Shown here: piece after piece, positions 12,547 through 24,665 of the stretch
Position numbering within the stretch: position 1 is the first letter of the stretch
Layout of the letters: each line of letters opens with the position of its first letter
Assembly: GCA_022592435.1 (NCBI GenBank)
Contig: JABYQS010000100.1
Coordinates: 62,001-126,000 of the forward strand
DNA from: Cerioporus squamosus
Lineage: Eukaryota; Basidiomycota; Agaricomycetes; Polyporales; Polyporaceae
Direction of reading: 5' to 3'
DNA length: 64,000 bases
Position numbers and translations under genes: made by a program
The notes under the pieces: generated by a model
Seen by the model: only the letters and a program-made list of their open reading frames with translations
Told to the model about the DNA's origin: nothing
The model's database searches: none

Positions 12547-15026
12547 TCACAACGTGAAGCGGAAGTCAGGGTGTCGGTCTCCGATCGGTGCCCGAGTCTT
12601 GCCTGAATCCCACAGTTCTTGGTACTTCGTCAAGTTGTCCTGCCTGCGGCCTTCCGCCCGAGCTTTGTTCTCCCACACGCAGTACATCCTGCGATAGGAA
12701 GCAATCAGAGCCCCGTACCAAGAATAGCAGAGCAATCGACGGCTTACACGTTGCAGAACATAGCGAGCCATGCTACACAGACAAACGCCAGGGTGATGCT
12801 GTGGCCTTTGAAGTACGTCGGTGCTTGAGAGCTGTCGTATGTGAAGGTCGCGATGAATCCGCTAGATGTGATTGGTGAGTACTATGCGAACCGGATTGCG
12901 GGAGAGGTGACGTACCCGCAGTTGGACAGTGCGAGTTGCAAGGCTACCGTCGTTGCCTTCTTGTAGTGACCGGAGTTGTTGTTCGGCAGAATCGACAGAA
13001 TACACGGTCCGCACGGGTAGCTATACAGCATGGTCAGTTGTGCGATTGACTGTTGACGGCACGCTCGGTACTTACATCCCCGATGCCATGAGGAACACTG
13101 AGTGGGAAGATCAGCGCAAGCTCTCCTGCAGCATGAAGTGCGACGCACCCGCGGCGTATCGTTGGGTGTTTGTCTGTTCAGTCGGGAATGAATTGAGTGA
13201 GGCTACCTAACGCATCAACGGAACTCAATACCTTCGCGGCAATTGCAAGGATGTAGCCTTAAGAGAACATATATCAGCACAGACCGGACGAGGGCGTGTG
13301 TTATACTCACCTGCCATTGAGATGGGTAGGAAGAGGAGGATGAAGGGACCTCGCATCCTGAGCTTGTCGCTCAAGATCGCGACCACTACCGTCAACACGA
13401 CGGCTGGTACGTATGGAGGAACTGTCACAGGGAGTTCAGCACTAGCAGTAGACGAGACAAGTCACTCCCTCACTGACCTGTATGCAGTTGTGCCTCACTG
13501 CCGGAATAACCCAGGCCAGCCACGATGGTCGGGCTACGCAGAGGTAGGTGAGCATGCAGCCTAGACAAGGCGAGAGACACTCACAGGAACAGCGAGAAGG
13601 AGTAGAGGCTGATGATGATGCCCATGTAGGAGAGCGCGGTCATCCACAACTGAGGTTCCTTGATGCCTGTGGGAGCTGAGTGGCGGCGTTCGCACGCAGT
13701 GACGGAGCGTTCATACCTCGTAGCACTTCGCCCCACTCGAACCGCTCGTCTTCAGAGTTGACGACAAGCTGCTCGGTCGTATGCACCTCCGTCTTGACCT
13801 CATCGCCCTTTTCCGTGTCCGTATCGGGGCTCGTGATCCTCTGGGATGGCTCAGACAGGGGCGCGGTCGTGGTGACCCCAAAAGCCGTGCGGAGACGAGC
13901 CACTTGTTGCCAGTCAGACAACCGCCATGTCTAACAAGGTCACTGCAGACTTACAGGCGAACTCCCGCTCTTCGTCCGTGAAGAACTTCGCCGACTGAAT
14001 ATCCGCAGGCAGGAAGATGGAGGACGTCAGTGCGATGACAACCGTGGCAATGCCTTCCAGGATGAATATCCATCTCCAGCCCGCCAGTCCCGCGACGCCA
14101 TCCATCTTGAGGATCGCAGTCGCGAGAAGCCCTGCGAGAGAAGGTCATGAGACGAGCAGCGCGAAGGGCGCAAACTTACTCACCTCCGAAAGCACCGGAA
14201 AGCGAGGCGGATGCGTAGAAGATGCCGACCCTGAAGTGAAAATGAGTATCCAGCAGTATGACCATCAACCGCAAAGACTGTACCGTTGCTGAAGCTCGTG
14301 TGGTCTATACAACGTGCTCAAGTACAACATCTGGTCGATCGCTCTCAATAAGCATGGGTCACTGAGAGAGAGAGAGAGACTGTCACTGACAATGCCGGGC
14401 AAGAGACCGCCTTCGCAAAACCCTAGGAAGAATCTGATGGCCAGAAGACCACTAAAGTTCTGGATGAGACCGCTAAGCGTCGTGACCGTTCCCCAGAGGG
14501 TTACAAGGAAGGGGAGCCATCGACTGGGCTTGAACTTCTTGAGTACCAGGTTGGAAGCTGTGGGGATTGGTGAGACGTCGGCTAGTAACGAAGGGTGGAC
14601 GGCACTCACGTAGCTCGACGAGAATGTACGCGACGTAGAAAACTACCTCGTTGCTGAGAAACCAGGTTCAGCGCGAAAACGTGGATGTAGACGTACTGGC
14701 AAGTGCGGTATTGAACTGCGTGCCATGGAGGTGCGTATCCCTCTCTAATCCCGCGATCCTACAGCGATGTCAGAGGACTGTCGTCACCGTGATAAACTCA
14801 GCCGCGCGCACCTGGCGTTTCCGATGTTGGTCCTGTCGATGAAGTTGGCTAGCCACAACTAGTAAAGTGGAGTGGCTCATTTAGCAAGACAGTCGCAGCG
14901 AAGGTGCCAGTGGATGTCACTTACGAATGCCAGAGGCGGCAAGACGTGTATGTCCAGCTTCCACAACACTCGCCGGGTCATCTTCCGAACATGATTCTTC
15001 TCGTCTTCCGTAGGTGTAGCAGACAT
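12547..15026 (-). CDS. MFS anion:cation symporter (allantoate/Dal5-type permease)
   Basis: A twelve-helix plasma-membrane transporter of the fungal ACS family, which carries organic anions such as allantoate, nicotinate or related vitamins; the substrate cannot be told from sequence. The start gives MSATPTEDEKNHVRKMTRRVLWKLD followed by LPPLAFLWLANFIDR, the usual short cytosolic tail and first helix. Later come RFFLGFCEGGLLPG (helix 4 signature), GLAGWRWIFILEGIATVVIA (the WRWIFxxEG motif of this family), a central acidic loop with DTEKGDEVKTE, and a C-terminal tail of the MYCVWENKARAEGRRQDNL type ending FRFTL. Many short introns (about 12). A TATAAAA lies about 100 nt upstream. The family is secure; the specificity is open. 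Confidence 0.88.
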
Positions 15027-15125
15027 CCTCCCAGACGGCCGACGACGCTACCGACGTGACAGGAGAGAGATGAGGGAGAGAGACGGAGTGAAGTCCGTCA
15101 ACCGGTCATCTCTGTCGTATGCGCG

Positions 15126-15132
15126 TTTTATA
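15126..15132 (-). promoter_or_regulatory. TATA box of the MFS permease gene
   Basis: TATAAAA on the minus strand, 100 nt before the chosen ATG at 15026, a normal spacing for a fungal TATA promoter. Confidence 0.55.
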
Positions 15133-16605
15133 TCTACGGGCCCGGCGACAAACGACCAGATTGGCCTATCCATAATCGACGCACCCACGTCAACGGGTTA
15201 GGCACCTATCCCATGCCTATTTCGTCACCCGTAGCTGCGAGCACGGAGGAGCGGCGTTTTACCCGAACCTTGGGGTAGGTCACAAGTCCGGGGAACAATC
15301 TTGATCCTGATGTTAGCCAACGTAAAGCTTTCGGGCCTGAGGAACGACGTTGTACGAACCTATTTTGGGACTTCAGCTGACCCGCCACAGGAGTGATAAG
15401 CTCCTCTACATCGTCTTTCGGCGGGCCAAGAGGTGCCATCAATTATCGAATGGTCATGCGCTGTTGGTTCGGTGGGCGGCTAGAACTCCGTGGCGGCTTG
15501 TCTGGTAAACATCATGAGCCTTGAGGGAGTTAAACCCTGGTTAAACACAAAGCATTGGCCACCCCTGAGAGTTGGTCAACATACATGACTCGATGGCAGC
15601 CTGGCAGGTCACGGTCCCCCACCTCGGACGGCACAAATCGATAAGCTACAATTGGACCTGCTCGGTCAGCTCACTCACTGTGTCAAGTGATGCTGCACGA
15701 AATCACGTAGCACGGATTAGATCCAGCAGCGAGGATTCCCCTCTGACCAAGTGAGAAAGTTGAAGGCAAGAAGCACGTACATAGTTAAGCGCCGCTGCAA
15801 GGCGGCCCCTCACGTTCTCAAGAGTCAAGGCCTCACTAGTCCGAACTGCCCTCCTTCACTGACAGTGAGTCCAGGCAATGAGCGACACATGCATACGGAC
15901 GCGAGAACTTCAGTATGGAAGGTCGTATACATACCTAGTACTACTTAGTCCTCTGCCAAGAGCTCTATACGTTAGGGAGATACATCGCGCCACCTTTGAA
16001 GTCCGCGAGTTGCAGCAGAAGCTCGAGAAGACTAGACATCGCCTCGGCCGGGGAAATGTACACGGACATACCTCATGCGAATCCGAGTCTAAAATTGACT
16101 GCCCCGTACCTTGTGCGTAGTGGCTTTCTCAGAGGTACGTAGAGCTATCTTGGTCTCCACGCTCGTAATGTTGCGGAGCCGATTGTCCCGAGAACTTCTC
16201 CTGGGCGAGTCGTTCAGCAGATGCGCTCATTTCCTCTCATTCGCGGCCGACGGCTTCCTGGCTCTCTGTGTGGCGCCTCAGGGCGTGAGTAATGTTGTGT
16301 ATGGCCAGAAGGAAGGAGCTGAGGTCGAAGCGCCTATCATTGCGATTCGCGAAGTGGCGGTTAGGAACACAGTAAGTGGTCATCCAGATGCGGCGAGGTA
16401 CAGAATGGTATCGAGTACGAACTAAACGAATGTCACGGGCAGTATAATGTTGGTATATGAGAGTCGTCTCGTGCGACGCTACTAGTATGAGTCCGCGATG
16501 CTGCAGAATGTACAAATATAGTCCGGTAGAGCATGTCAGCGACGTTTCACAGACGACGGCCGCCTGGAAATCTGAGTCCATAAGGAGAGGGAGCGTGTGC
16601 GAGGT
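15133..16605. other. Intergenic region between permease and peroxygenase
   Basis: About 1.5 kb with only short, unconvincing frames. It contains the permease promoter side, and near 16119-16170 a short block resembling the 3' end of the neighbouring peroxygenase gene. I see no other gene. Confidence 0.6.
16119..16170 (-). pseudogene. Short relic resembling the peroxygenase 3' end
   Basis: GTGGCTTTCTCAGAGG followed by TTGGTCTCCAC matches the last codons of the peroxygenase gene (GTGGCTTTCCCAGAGG and TCGGTCTCCAC at about 16612-16646) in the same order, orientation and near-equal spacing. In translation the relic reads like VETKIALRTSEKAT against VETEMVASGKAT. No longer alignment is visible, so it is either a nearly erased duplicate or a short transposed piece. 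Confidence 0.4.
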
Positions 16606-17396
16606 CTACAAGGTGGCTTTCCCAGAGGCAACCATCTCGGTCTCCACCTTCTCGATCTCGCGGACTTGCCCAACGAGCTCCAGCAGCCCAACTTCCCGCA
16701 ACGGGCCATTCCAGCCTTCCGGGAGTTTCTCATCTCCGAGCCACTCTTGGAGGACCGCTTTCGGCACGACAAGCTCGTCGCTCTCAGTTGGAGCTCCGGA
16801 TGCACGTTCGGAGCTGCGAATCCCGAAGACCTGGTGGATGAGGTCGAGCTCGCCCTTCGACACGAAGGACTGCGTGGAGTTCAGCGGCCGTGAGGCTGCC
16901 TGTCGGGTGAGCTGTGCCCTGCATAGGTCCCTACGGGTGAGGAAATCCGTGGTGGACGTCTCCAACAGATGGCGCAGCAGAACAGGATCGACCGCAATCG
17001 GTGCGTATACGGCTCCCGGCGCGGTGTCCGCATGGACGAGGGAGCCGTCGTGTTCCACCGCGTTGTGCTTCGCAAGTTCATGGAGGTCGACCACCATGCC
17101 GAGCCCATCCCGGTGTCCGCACTTGACCACGCCTCCGACAGAGAGAAGGGTGGCGAACGGCAGGGATATGCCGTATACATGACGGATGGCAGAGACGAGC
17201 TGCGTGACAGTCAGATTGCGGCCGTCGCGGGGCCTTCAGCAGTTGTTCAGCAACAGCAACAGTGACGTAGTGCATATCCAGACGGAGCAACTCACAAGTA
17301 CCCGTGGTTGGCTAGAGCATTGAGAGCTGGGCAAGGAGAACGGCTATCACCAGGAGTCGCCGGGGTGTAGGTATGGCTGTCGTCGTTGAAAGTCAT
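16606..17396 (-). CDS. Short (family I) heme-thiolate peroxygenase / chloroperoxidase-like
   Basis: The protein is about 240 residues. It begins MTFNDDSHTYTPATPGDSR and then has SPCPALNALANHGYLPRDGR, the PCP motif whose cysteine ligates heme, and KHNAVEHDGSLVHAD, the EHD-S motif of short unspecific peroxygenases (acid-base glutamate and Mg-binding region). The single clear intron near 17231-17292 splits a leucine codon (TT|G) and restores frame. No signal peptide is visible at this start, unlike the secreted enzymes, so this member is probably intracellular or its leader is in an unseen exon. Such enzymes use hydrogen peroxide to oxygenate or halogenate varied organic molecules; the substrate is unknown. 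The stop is at 16606-16608. The next gene downstream on this strand is the permease; no functional link is shown. Confidence 0.85.
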
Positions 17397-17461
17397 GATG
17401 GTCGTAAGAGGAATGTTGTGGGAGGGAAATAAGATGTCGGTCAACCGCGGCGACCAACGGA

Positions 17462-17468
17462 ACTTATA
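17462..17468 (-). promoter_or_regulatory. Possible TATA box of the peroxygenase gene
   Basis: TATAAGT on the minus strand, 66 nt upstream of the start codon at 17396. Spacing fits a TATA element; the sequence is one base off consensus. The rest of the 394 nt gap to the next gene (17397-17790) holds nothing else I recognise. Confidence 0.35.
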
Positions 17469-17790
17469 CTTGGGAAACGCTCTGTCGCGCCCCTGTGCCC
17501 TGACACATCGAAGCTACTCCGCAACGACTTCTGAGATCTGAGCGCCTGTTGCGCCCCAGCATACTGACACGGTACGCCCACATAGGTCATCGCGGAGGTC
17601 TCTCCGCGTAAGCCACAGGCAGTGCGTCTTCGGTAGCTTATGCGAGTACGCAGCACACGCCGCAGGACGTCGCATGCTGAGTCATCGCCTAGTGTTTCAT
17701 ACAGGCGTCGTTCGGGTGAACAAAGGGCGATGTACTCGAATAGCTCCCGAGCTACATACAACAAGAGTGCGCGCGTCTCGTTTTGTGATA

Positions 17791-20469
17791 TCACTTGTGT
17801 GGTACATGCACGGAGAGCGTTGGCGCTGACAGCTGCGCCAGGTAATCCTTGAATCAGAGATCAGTCAGTCTTGTGCGTGGTCGTGAAGGCACATCGGTAC
17901 AAACGCACCCTCAACCACTGCTCTCGTTGTTCCGGGATGTGATCAAATACCAGGTAGCGCTTGTCATTCTATACCCACGGGCATACATCAGCCTCGTCGC
18001 GACGCGCATGCAGTGCGGAGTACTACCTTCAAGACCTTGATGATCTCTTTCAGGTCTACGCTCTTTGCGAGCGCCTTCATGTCCACTTGCTCCTCTTCGT
18101 CGTCATCGCCAATATCGTCGTACTTGATGCTCTCATCAACGCCCTTGCCGCCAATCTTACCTAGACGCCCCCAGAACTCGACGAAGGAGTTTTCGCTGAG
18201 CATCTGGTCGAAAGCAAGTCTGGCCTCATGCGTGCGCTCGCGCTGCCACTTGTCATACTCCCGTTCGAGCTGATCGACGTCGTAGCCGAGCTTAGTCACC
18301 GGGAGGGACGACAGCAGTGACGCCACAGGTAGAGCTGTGAAGGGTGTGTTCAAGGCCGGTGCATGCGAGGCAAATAGTGCATGCAGGCTCGTCAACTGCT
18401 TGGTACGCAGGGCATTGACGTGTGAATGAAAGAGATGCAACTGCTGGTTACGCGGTAGCGGCGAATTGATGTACCGGGGGTCTTTCTCGAGTTGAGGCAA
18501 TACAGAGTCCCAAGTGACCTGCGATGAGCGACGTCGGGAAAAGAGCCGTCAGCGATCTGTCCATCCCAGCACGGCCAGCATACCTGTGGGTCCCGGATCG
18601 CATCAGTGAGCATCGTCCTGTATAATTGAAAGCACAGCAATGGTGAGTGGCGCCAAATAACGAATCAACAGGCTAGGACCAACTGGCGCACCTGAAGTCG
18701 AGCTCGCCCTCCTCCTTGGTCAGGCCAAGCTTGGAACGGTCGATCTCTGCTTCCAGCTTACTTCGCTCCGCTCGGACCTTCTCCTCTCGCTCCCTAACGG
18801 CGCGCTCTTTGCGTTCTTGACGCCGACGCTCATGCTCTGCTTCGTCTTCCTCAGGCGTTGGGCCAGGTTGTGGCTGCGACGTCGCATCTGTCGGTTGTGA
18901 CCCCGTAGGATCTGATGCACCTGCTTTGATGTACGTATTGAAGAGCTCCTCTCGCAGAGACGAAGACCCCACTGCGTCGTATCGAGGGTCTGACACCAGA
19001 TTTTTCTTGATCTACGGCCAGCACGGTGTCAGTGTCAATGGATGGATGAACAGCCATGACGCATACCTCCTTCCACACTGCCCCTGGCTTTGCCAATCCA
19101 CTCTCCTTGAGCAGTGCAAAGAAGTCCGCTTCAGCCTTCTGCGCCGCAGCGCGTTTCTCTAGCGCAGCAACACCGTTCAGCGAGCACAAAGGTGTACTGG
19201 ACAGTAGCGGCTCACTTTCGCCGAGCTCTTTCAGGTAGTCTCGGAAACGCTTCTCCCTCTCCTTGTCATCGCGGCCCCAGCCATAAAACCGGCGGTCCTT
19301 CTTCCACTGCCTCCGCCACTCAGTCCAACTGGTCCGCGTGCTCTTCACATCTTCCCTGAGCAAGCGATCGAACTCTGCCTTGGGATCCAGGGTCTCCTTC
19401 TCGACCTTCACTTTGGACTGTCGCAGTTCCCTCGCGCGGTCGCGGCAGTACTCGTCAAACGCTTCACGACGTGCCGAGACAGAGGGAAGGAGGACATATC
19501 GAGGATCGGATACGAACAGCGGGAGTGATGTGTCCCAAGGGTGGAGGGGGTTGATGTTCTTCTCCCGCAGGAGGGTCTGAGCAATGCGCATTCAGCACCA
19601 ACGCATGCAGACGCGACATAGCGCGCAAGCAATGTAGCCACACACCTTGAACAGAGCCTTGGCTTCGTCGAGTGACAGGTCAACCCGTTCAGGCATGTTC
19701 AGCTGAGCCGACCCCTTCTGCTTCTCCGCCTCTTTGAGCTTTCTCGCCTCCTCCTCCAGTCGCCTTTTCTCCTCTTCACGTTTCCGCTCTTCTTCCTCAG
19801 CTTCCGCCGCGAGTTGCGCGGCCGCTTCCTTCTGCCATTCCTCCTCTTCACTGTCCTCGTCTTCGTCCTCTTCTTCGTCCTCCTCAGCCTCATCCTCAAC
19901 CTTCGCCCTCTTAGTGACCACAACCTCATCCACAGGCACAGGTCCCTCCGCCTTCCGCTTTGCCGCCACCATCTCCTGCACCTCCGACTGTACCCTCTCG
20001 ACCTCCTTCATCCTAGCCTCCTCCGCCTTCCTAGCTTGCTCTGCCTTCTTCAGCGCTTCCTCGCGCTCCAGCTGCTCGACCGCATCCTTGATTTCCTCGG
20101 GCACATTCCAGATGCTGCGCTTCTCGCCCGTATGTGTGTAGAACGTGTTCCCCTCCGTGGTGATGACGCGCAGCCATGGCGTCCCGGGAATCGGGGTCTT
20201 CACGGCGGGCTTCTCTTTCTTAGGCTTCTTCTGCGCGGGCGCAGCTGCTACAGCTTGAGGAATTATGGGGAACGCCGGCAAGGGTCGCACGTACGTTGAC
20301 TCTTGCGTGACTGCGTTGAAGTAGTATGGCTGGCCGTTTGGGCCTGTGGTGTTACCTGTAAACATCGAATGCAACTTATTCAGGTCCTGTGCCACATACC
20401 AATATGTTCTGTCCATCCTGGGGGAAGCGGGGGCGGCACGGCGAAAGCTGGTGGTGGTATAGCAGCCAT
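17791..20469 (-). CDS. TCERG1: WW and FF domain protein, TCERG1/CA150-like transcription-splicing factor
   Basis: A nuclear factor of the type that couples RNA polymerase II elongation and splicing (animal TCERG1, fission yeast Dre4). The start MAAIPPPAFAVPPPLPPGW leads into WW domain 1 (LPPGWTEHI, then GQPYYFNAVTQESTYVRP after an intron; the second conserved Trp is Tyr). WW2 follows (TPWLRVITTEGNTFYTHT..RSIWNVP). A long charged Glu/Lys coiled coil precedes five FF domains: LSLDEAKALFKTLLREKNI..WDTSLPLFVSDPRY; AEFDRLLREDVKSTRTSW; AEADFFALLKESGLAKPGAVWKEV; a fourth containing VTWDSVLPQLEKDPRYINSP; and ARLAFDQMLSENSFVEFW ending NDKRYLVFDHIPEQREQW. The last intron joins WLR to DYLAQLSAP; the stop is at 17791. 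It lies 266 nt downstream of the GRP94 stop on the same strand. The family is firm; Prp40 is the alternative, but the domain spacing and long linker favour TCERG1. Confidence 0.88.
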
Positions 20470-20735
20470 GATTCGGTGGGACGAAGGGAAGGAGTTGCTA
20501 GAAGCGCTCGTGCAGCGTCGACCTCTTGTCCGGGCGCTCCGCGCAACATCTCGCATTCCACAGCTTCACCAGCTTGAACTGCTGCGACGACCTTCGAAGT
20601 ACTGTGAGGCGACCCAACCGTGATGATCCAGAAACCCAGTTGATTCCAATAAGTTACTTCATGTACTTCAGATTTTGATACATCGTGCACAAGCTTTCCC
20701 TCAAAGTACCCACATGGACAAGCTCGAGCTCGACC

Positions 20736-23732
20736 TCAGAGCTCATCGTGACGCTTCTGCTCGACAGGCACGTCCTTCACGACGTTACCAAACTCGTCAA
20801 TTTCCTCTACCTCCCACGAGACCTTCCCATGTCCGCTCTCGAGGAACTCGTCGATATCGGGCACGTCGGCATCCGCGGGAAGCTCGGGGTCGACGGGGGG
20901 TGCGGGCTTGACAGTCGTGTCCGTCGGCGCAGTCTCCGAGACCCCCAGCGAGCGGCGGAGGATGCGGTCCACGCGCATGAAGAAACTGTCAGGGCAATGT
21001 TCTGTCAGCGCCCGGGGGGACAGGAGCGAAGTGAGAGGCACAGGTTGCGTTCACTCACTCGTTCGAATCCGTGACAGCGAAGCCGGAGCGGACGAGCGCA
21101 CCGTCGACGAGGACGGTGGCGACCTCGCGGAGCTCGTCCTCAGCCTCGATGTCGCGCTCCTCGCCCTCGGCGGGGAGCTGTTCGATGCGGTGGAGGAGAC
21201 CCTCGATGAGCGGCGAGCGCGGGTTGATCTCGAGCACCTTCTGCTTCTTGGCGAAGTCCCACATGTGCTTGTGGTTCACCTGGGCATGCGAGGAGCTGAT
21301 GAGCTTCTCGAGGTTGGCGGTGTACCCGTGCTCGTCGGCGACGATGGCGCATGAGCTGGCGACGAGGCGGTTGGAGATGATGACTGGATTTGCGTGTCAG
21401 CAACAGTCAGCAACAGGGTTGTAGTAAAACCCGAGGTGGCGTACCATCACGGGCCGCACCCTTCTCGCGGACCTCCTTGCGGAGCCACTCGATGAGGGGC
21501 TTGTACTTCTCCGTCAGAGCGGCCTGTTCAGCCTTTTCCTCCTCGGCGGTCATCTCTGTCGTATCACATTCAGTACAACGCATGGTGCAGGCGCTCCGTC
21601 ACGCGTACCTTCGTCACCAAACTTCAGACCGGCCTTGGCAACGTCCTGGAAGCCAATCTTCCTGCACGTTCGTCAGCAAAATACATAGGACGACTGACCA
21701 GATCTACTCACTTCCAGCGGCGGATGTTGGTGATGAACACCTCATCCAGCGGGTCGCCCAAGAGCAGGACCTCGTACCCACGCGCATGGAGCTTCTCAAT
21801 GAAGACGCTCTTGGACAGCTCCTCAGGCGACTTGCCCATATCTGCGAGGTAGAAGATCTGGTTCTGGCCCTGCTTCTTGTTCTCGAGGTACTCGTCGAGT
21901 GAGGTGCTGTTGCGCTGGTTCGTCGCAAAGCGCACGAGCTGCACGAGCTTGTCGCGGTTCTTGTGGTCCTCGACCGCTCCCAGCTTAAACACGTTCCCGT
22001 ACACTTCCTGGATCTTCTCCCACTTCTCGGGGTCCTCTTCCATGATGCGGTGGAGCATCTGGAGGAGGCGCTTGAGGATGATCCCGCGGAGCTGCTTGAG
22101 GAAGGCGTTGGATTGCAGGGTCTCGCGCGAGACGTTGAGAGGGAGGTCCTCCGCGTCGACGACGACCTTGACCCAATTCGCCCACTTGGGGAGGGCGTCC
22201 TCGCCGAGGTCGGACGTGATGAACACACGCTTGACCATCAAACGAATGTCCTTCGTAACGCTTTGAAGCGGATTCTGCCAGTAGCTGTCATCACTGTATA
22301 CAACCCGTCAGACCTGCTCGCCCGAAGAGCAGGATATAGAGCTCACAGTTGCGCGGGGATGTAAATCAAAGCACGGAAGGAGACACCGGAGCCAGAATCA
22401 CCAGAGAAGTGATACCATGCCAAGGGCTTGTTGAAGTCCTTGTACGTCGCCTGGTAGAAGTTCTCGTATTCCTCGTCGGTGACAGTCTTCGGATCGCTGG
22501 AGCAAGTCTCTTAAGTGGGAATGCAGCGAAGAAACACGCTGATGACTTACCGCATCCAGAGGGGAGGCTGCGAGTTCAACTGAACCCATTCCTCGCGAGT
22601 CACGGGGACCAACTCGGGCTCTTTGCGCTTCTTCTTCTCCTCGACCTCCTCGGTGACATCTTCGATGACGACCTCGTCTTCGTCGACGTCTGCATTGGGA
22701 GTCTCCGCGGTCTCTGGCTTCTCCTCAGCGGCGACAACCTCCTGCTCCTCGGACACTTCCTGCGGTACCATCTCGACCCGATTTGTGAGGAGATAGATGG
22801 GGAAGGACGTTGAGAAGGAAGAGTGCTTGTTACTGCACATAGCGTATCGTGAGTAAGTCAGAGGATTTGAGGGAGTGCAATTTGTGCTCACACCAGGTCC
22901 TTGATCGTCTGCTCGTTGAGGTATTCACCAGCATCTCCTTTGACGAAGAGCGTGATCTCCGTACCACGACCAAGGGTGTTACCGCGAGGGTCCGCAAAGA
23001 CTTCAAACGAGTTCTCGTCTGCCCCGGAGGTGAAGACATACTGCTTGGGGTCGGGATTTTTTGATGACCTGGCCGCCAGGGAGGCGACCTGCACGCGATC
23101 TGCAATAAGGAAGCTGCTGTAGAAACCAAGTCCGAATGCGCCGATGAGGTTGCCAGTGCCCGAGGTGTCGCTCTCTGCCCTTGAGAGGAAGTCGGACGTG
23201 CCCGACTTCGCGAGAGTACCGAGATTGGTCTTGAGCTCATCCGCCGTCATGCCAATACCCGTGTCTTGGCGCATACAATGAGCGCGACGCTCATAAACGC
23301 TGCGGAGATGTACGCACCTGTGATAATGATACGTCCTGCACCATCCTCGTCCCTGATAGCCTGAATGGTAATGTTCATCTGCTCTGCACCACTGAGGACA
23401 TCCGGCTCCGTGAGGGAGGTTAGTCGCAGCTTCTCAAGAGCATCATTTGCGTTCGAGATCAGCTCTCGGAGGAAGACATCTCTGCAGAGAAGTCAGACTT
23501 TGGCATGTCTGGCGAGATGTAGACAAACGGACCTGTGGGAGTAGAGGCTGTTGATGACGATCTTGCGCAGGCGAGCGACATCACTCTGCAGGTTGTTGAG
23601 TCTTCTTCACATTTGGCTCGAGAGAGCATGTCGCAGACAGACCTGATACGCGTGCTTCTCCTTGCCGGCGTCCTGGGCAAAGACGGAAAGGGTGCAGACA
23701 CCGAGCGTCAGAAGGGTACGGAACAGCCGCAT
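20736..23732 (-). CDS. GRP94: Endoplasmic reticulum Hsp90 (GRP94/endoplasmin)
   Basis: ATP-dependent chaperone of the ER lumen. A cleavable signal peptide (MRLFRTLLTLGVCTLSVFAQ) at the start and a C-terminal HDEL retrieval signal fix the location. The N-terminal ATPase has LRELISNANDALEKLR, DTGIGMTADEL and GAFGLGFYSSF. A charged acidic/KKKRK linker follows, then the middle domain (VKRVFITSDLGEDALPKW, DLPLNVSRETLQ with the catalytic arginine), and a C-terminal dimerisation domain. The first intron joins HAYQ to SDVARLRKIV, the second splits SH|RDVFLREL; several more short introns occur. Overall length is about 800 residues, normal for GRP94. Budding yeast lacks this protein, but basidiomycetes commonly keep it. 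A stress-type element sits upstream at 23878. Very secure. Confidence 0.96.
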
Positions 23733-24665
23733 GGCTGAGGAGAGGGGAGGCCGTCAACGGCAGCGAGGAGAGGGTGTCGAGCAGGTCGGAGAGAAAGGGC
23801 TTGAGGCTGCTGTACACGTCGCTGGGTATAAGTATGCCGTTCGGGGCAACCGCGGCCTACTCTGGCGGACCAAGTACTGACGTGTCATAATCGAGATCAG
23901 TTGCACAGCGCGAAACGCGATCACGAGACGCATTCACGCGCCCGTGACTCGCACACACGCGCCATCCCTCCCAGGAACCACGCGGAGGCTTTGTGACCTT
24001 GCAAGCACAGTGAGAGACCTCTGCTCGTTCACCTGCATGTGCTGCGAAAACTTAGCCTGGTACATCCTGGCTGCTGTGGTCGGCAGCTGCTCCTCCACTG
24101 TCCCGATAAGTAAATCGGCGGTGCATTCTCAAACGCTTCAATTGATGGCCGGTCGTGGTCGGACAGCAGCTTGATCCAGGGCGCAGCTGGCCAGCGTTGG
24201 CCGTCGGTGCTCTGAAGGTTGATTTGCAGTTGCAATGTAAGTAAGTCAGTCGCCACAAGCTGACTCGAAGTGTCTCGACCATGACTGTTACTTAGCAATT
24301 TCGTCGTGACGGAGCAATAAATCGGGCATTAGTGGGTGCACTCGCAGCTTCAAGCACGCATGAACATGCTCTGACTACCATCCATCTCATCGAGCCTGTA
24401 AGTGCTGAGAGTGCAACTGCCGCAAACCCCAGTGCCGGGGTGACCCGGACCGAACCACTTTCATAAGCGCCGGCTTTTGATCAAGGCCACGTGGTATTTC
24501 CATATCGGATCGCAGCGTAGAATGGAAAGCAGGCTGAGGCTCGGGGCTAAGCTGGACTGTTACGACGGCCGACACATATACCCTCTCATCCTCCTGCTTC
24601 CGCTCGTTGACCGCCATTGCTTGTGACGGGGCTCTCTCACCTCAAGACAAACAGAAACTCAGGTC
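23733..24665. other. Divergent promoter region, GRP94 / acidic protein
   Basis: Over 900 nt between divergent starts, with no convincing frame on either strand. It carries the UPRE-like site at 23878-23887 on the GRP94 side and a GC-rich patch with repeated ACGCG/CACGCG motifs at about 23930-23985. Confidence 0.6.
23878..23887. promoter_or_regulatory. Candidate unfolded-protein-response element (UPRE-like)
   Basis: TGACGTGTCA, a near-palindrome carrying the TGACGTG core bound by Hac1/XBP1-type bZIP factors, 146 nt upstream of the GRP94 start. ER chaperone genes are standard targets of this pathway, so the position is sensible. A second weaker CGACGTGT lies at about 23816-23823 (minus strand). 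Whether either is bound is inference. Confidence 0.4.

Noticed and set aside
19734..20299. Long Ser- or Leu-rich plus-strand frames
   Set aside because: They are the complement of the Glu/Lys-rich coiled coil of the TCERG1-like gene; repeated GAG/AAG codons give Ser/Leu runs on the other strand.
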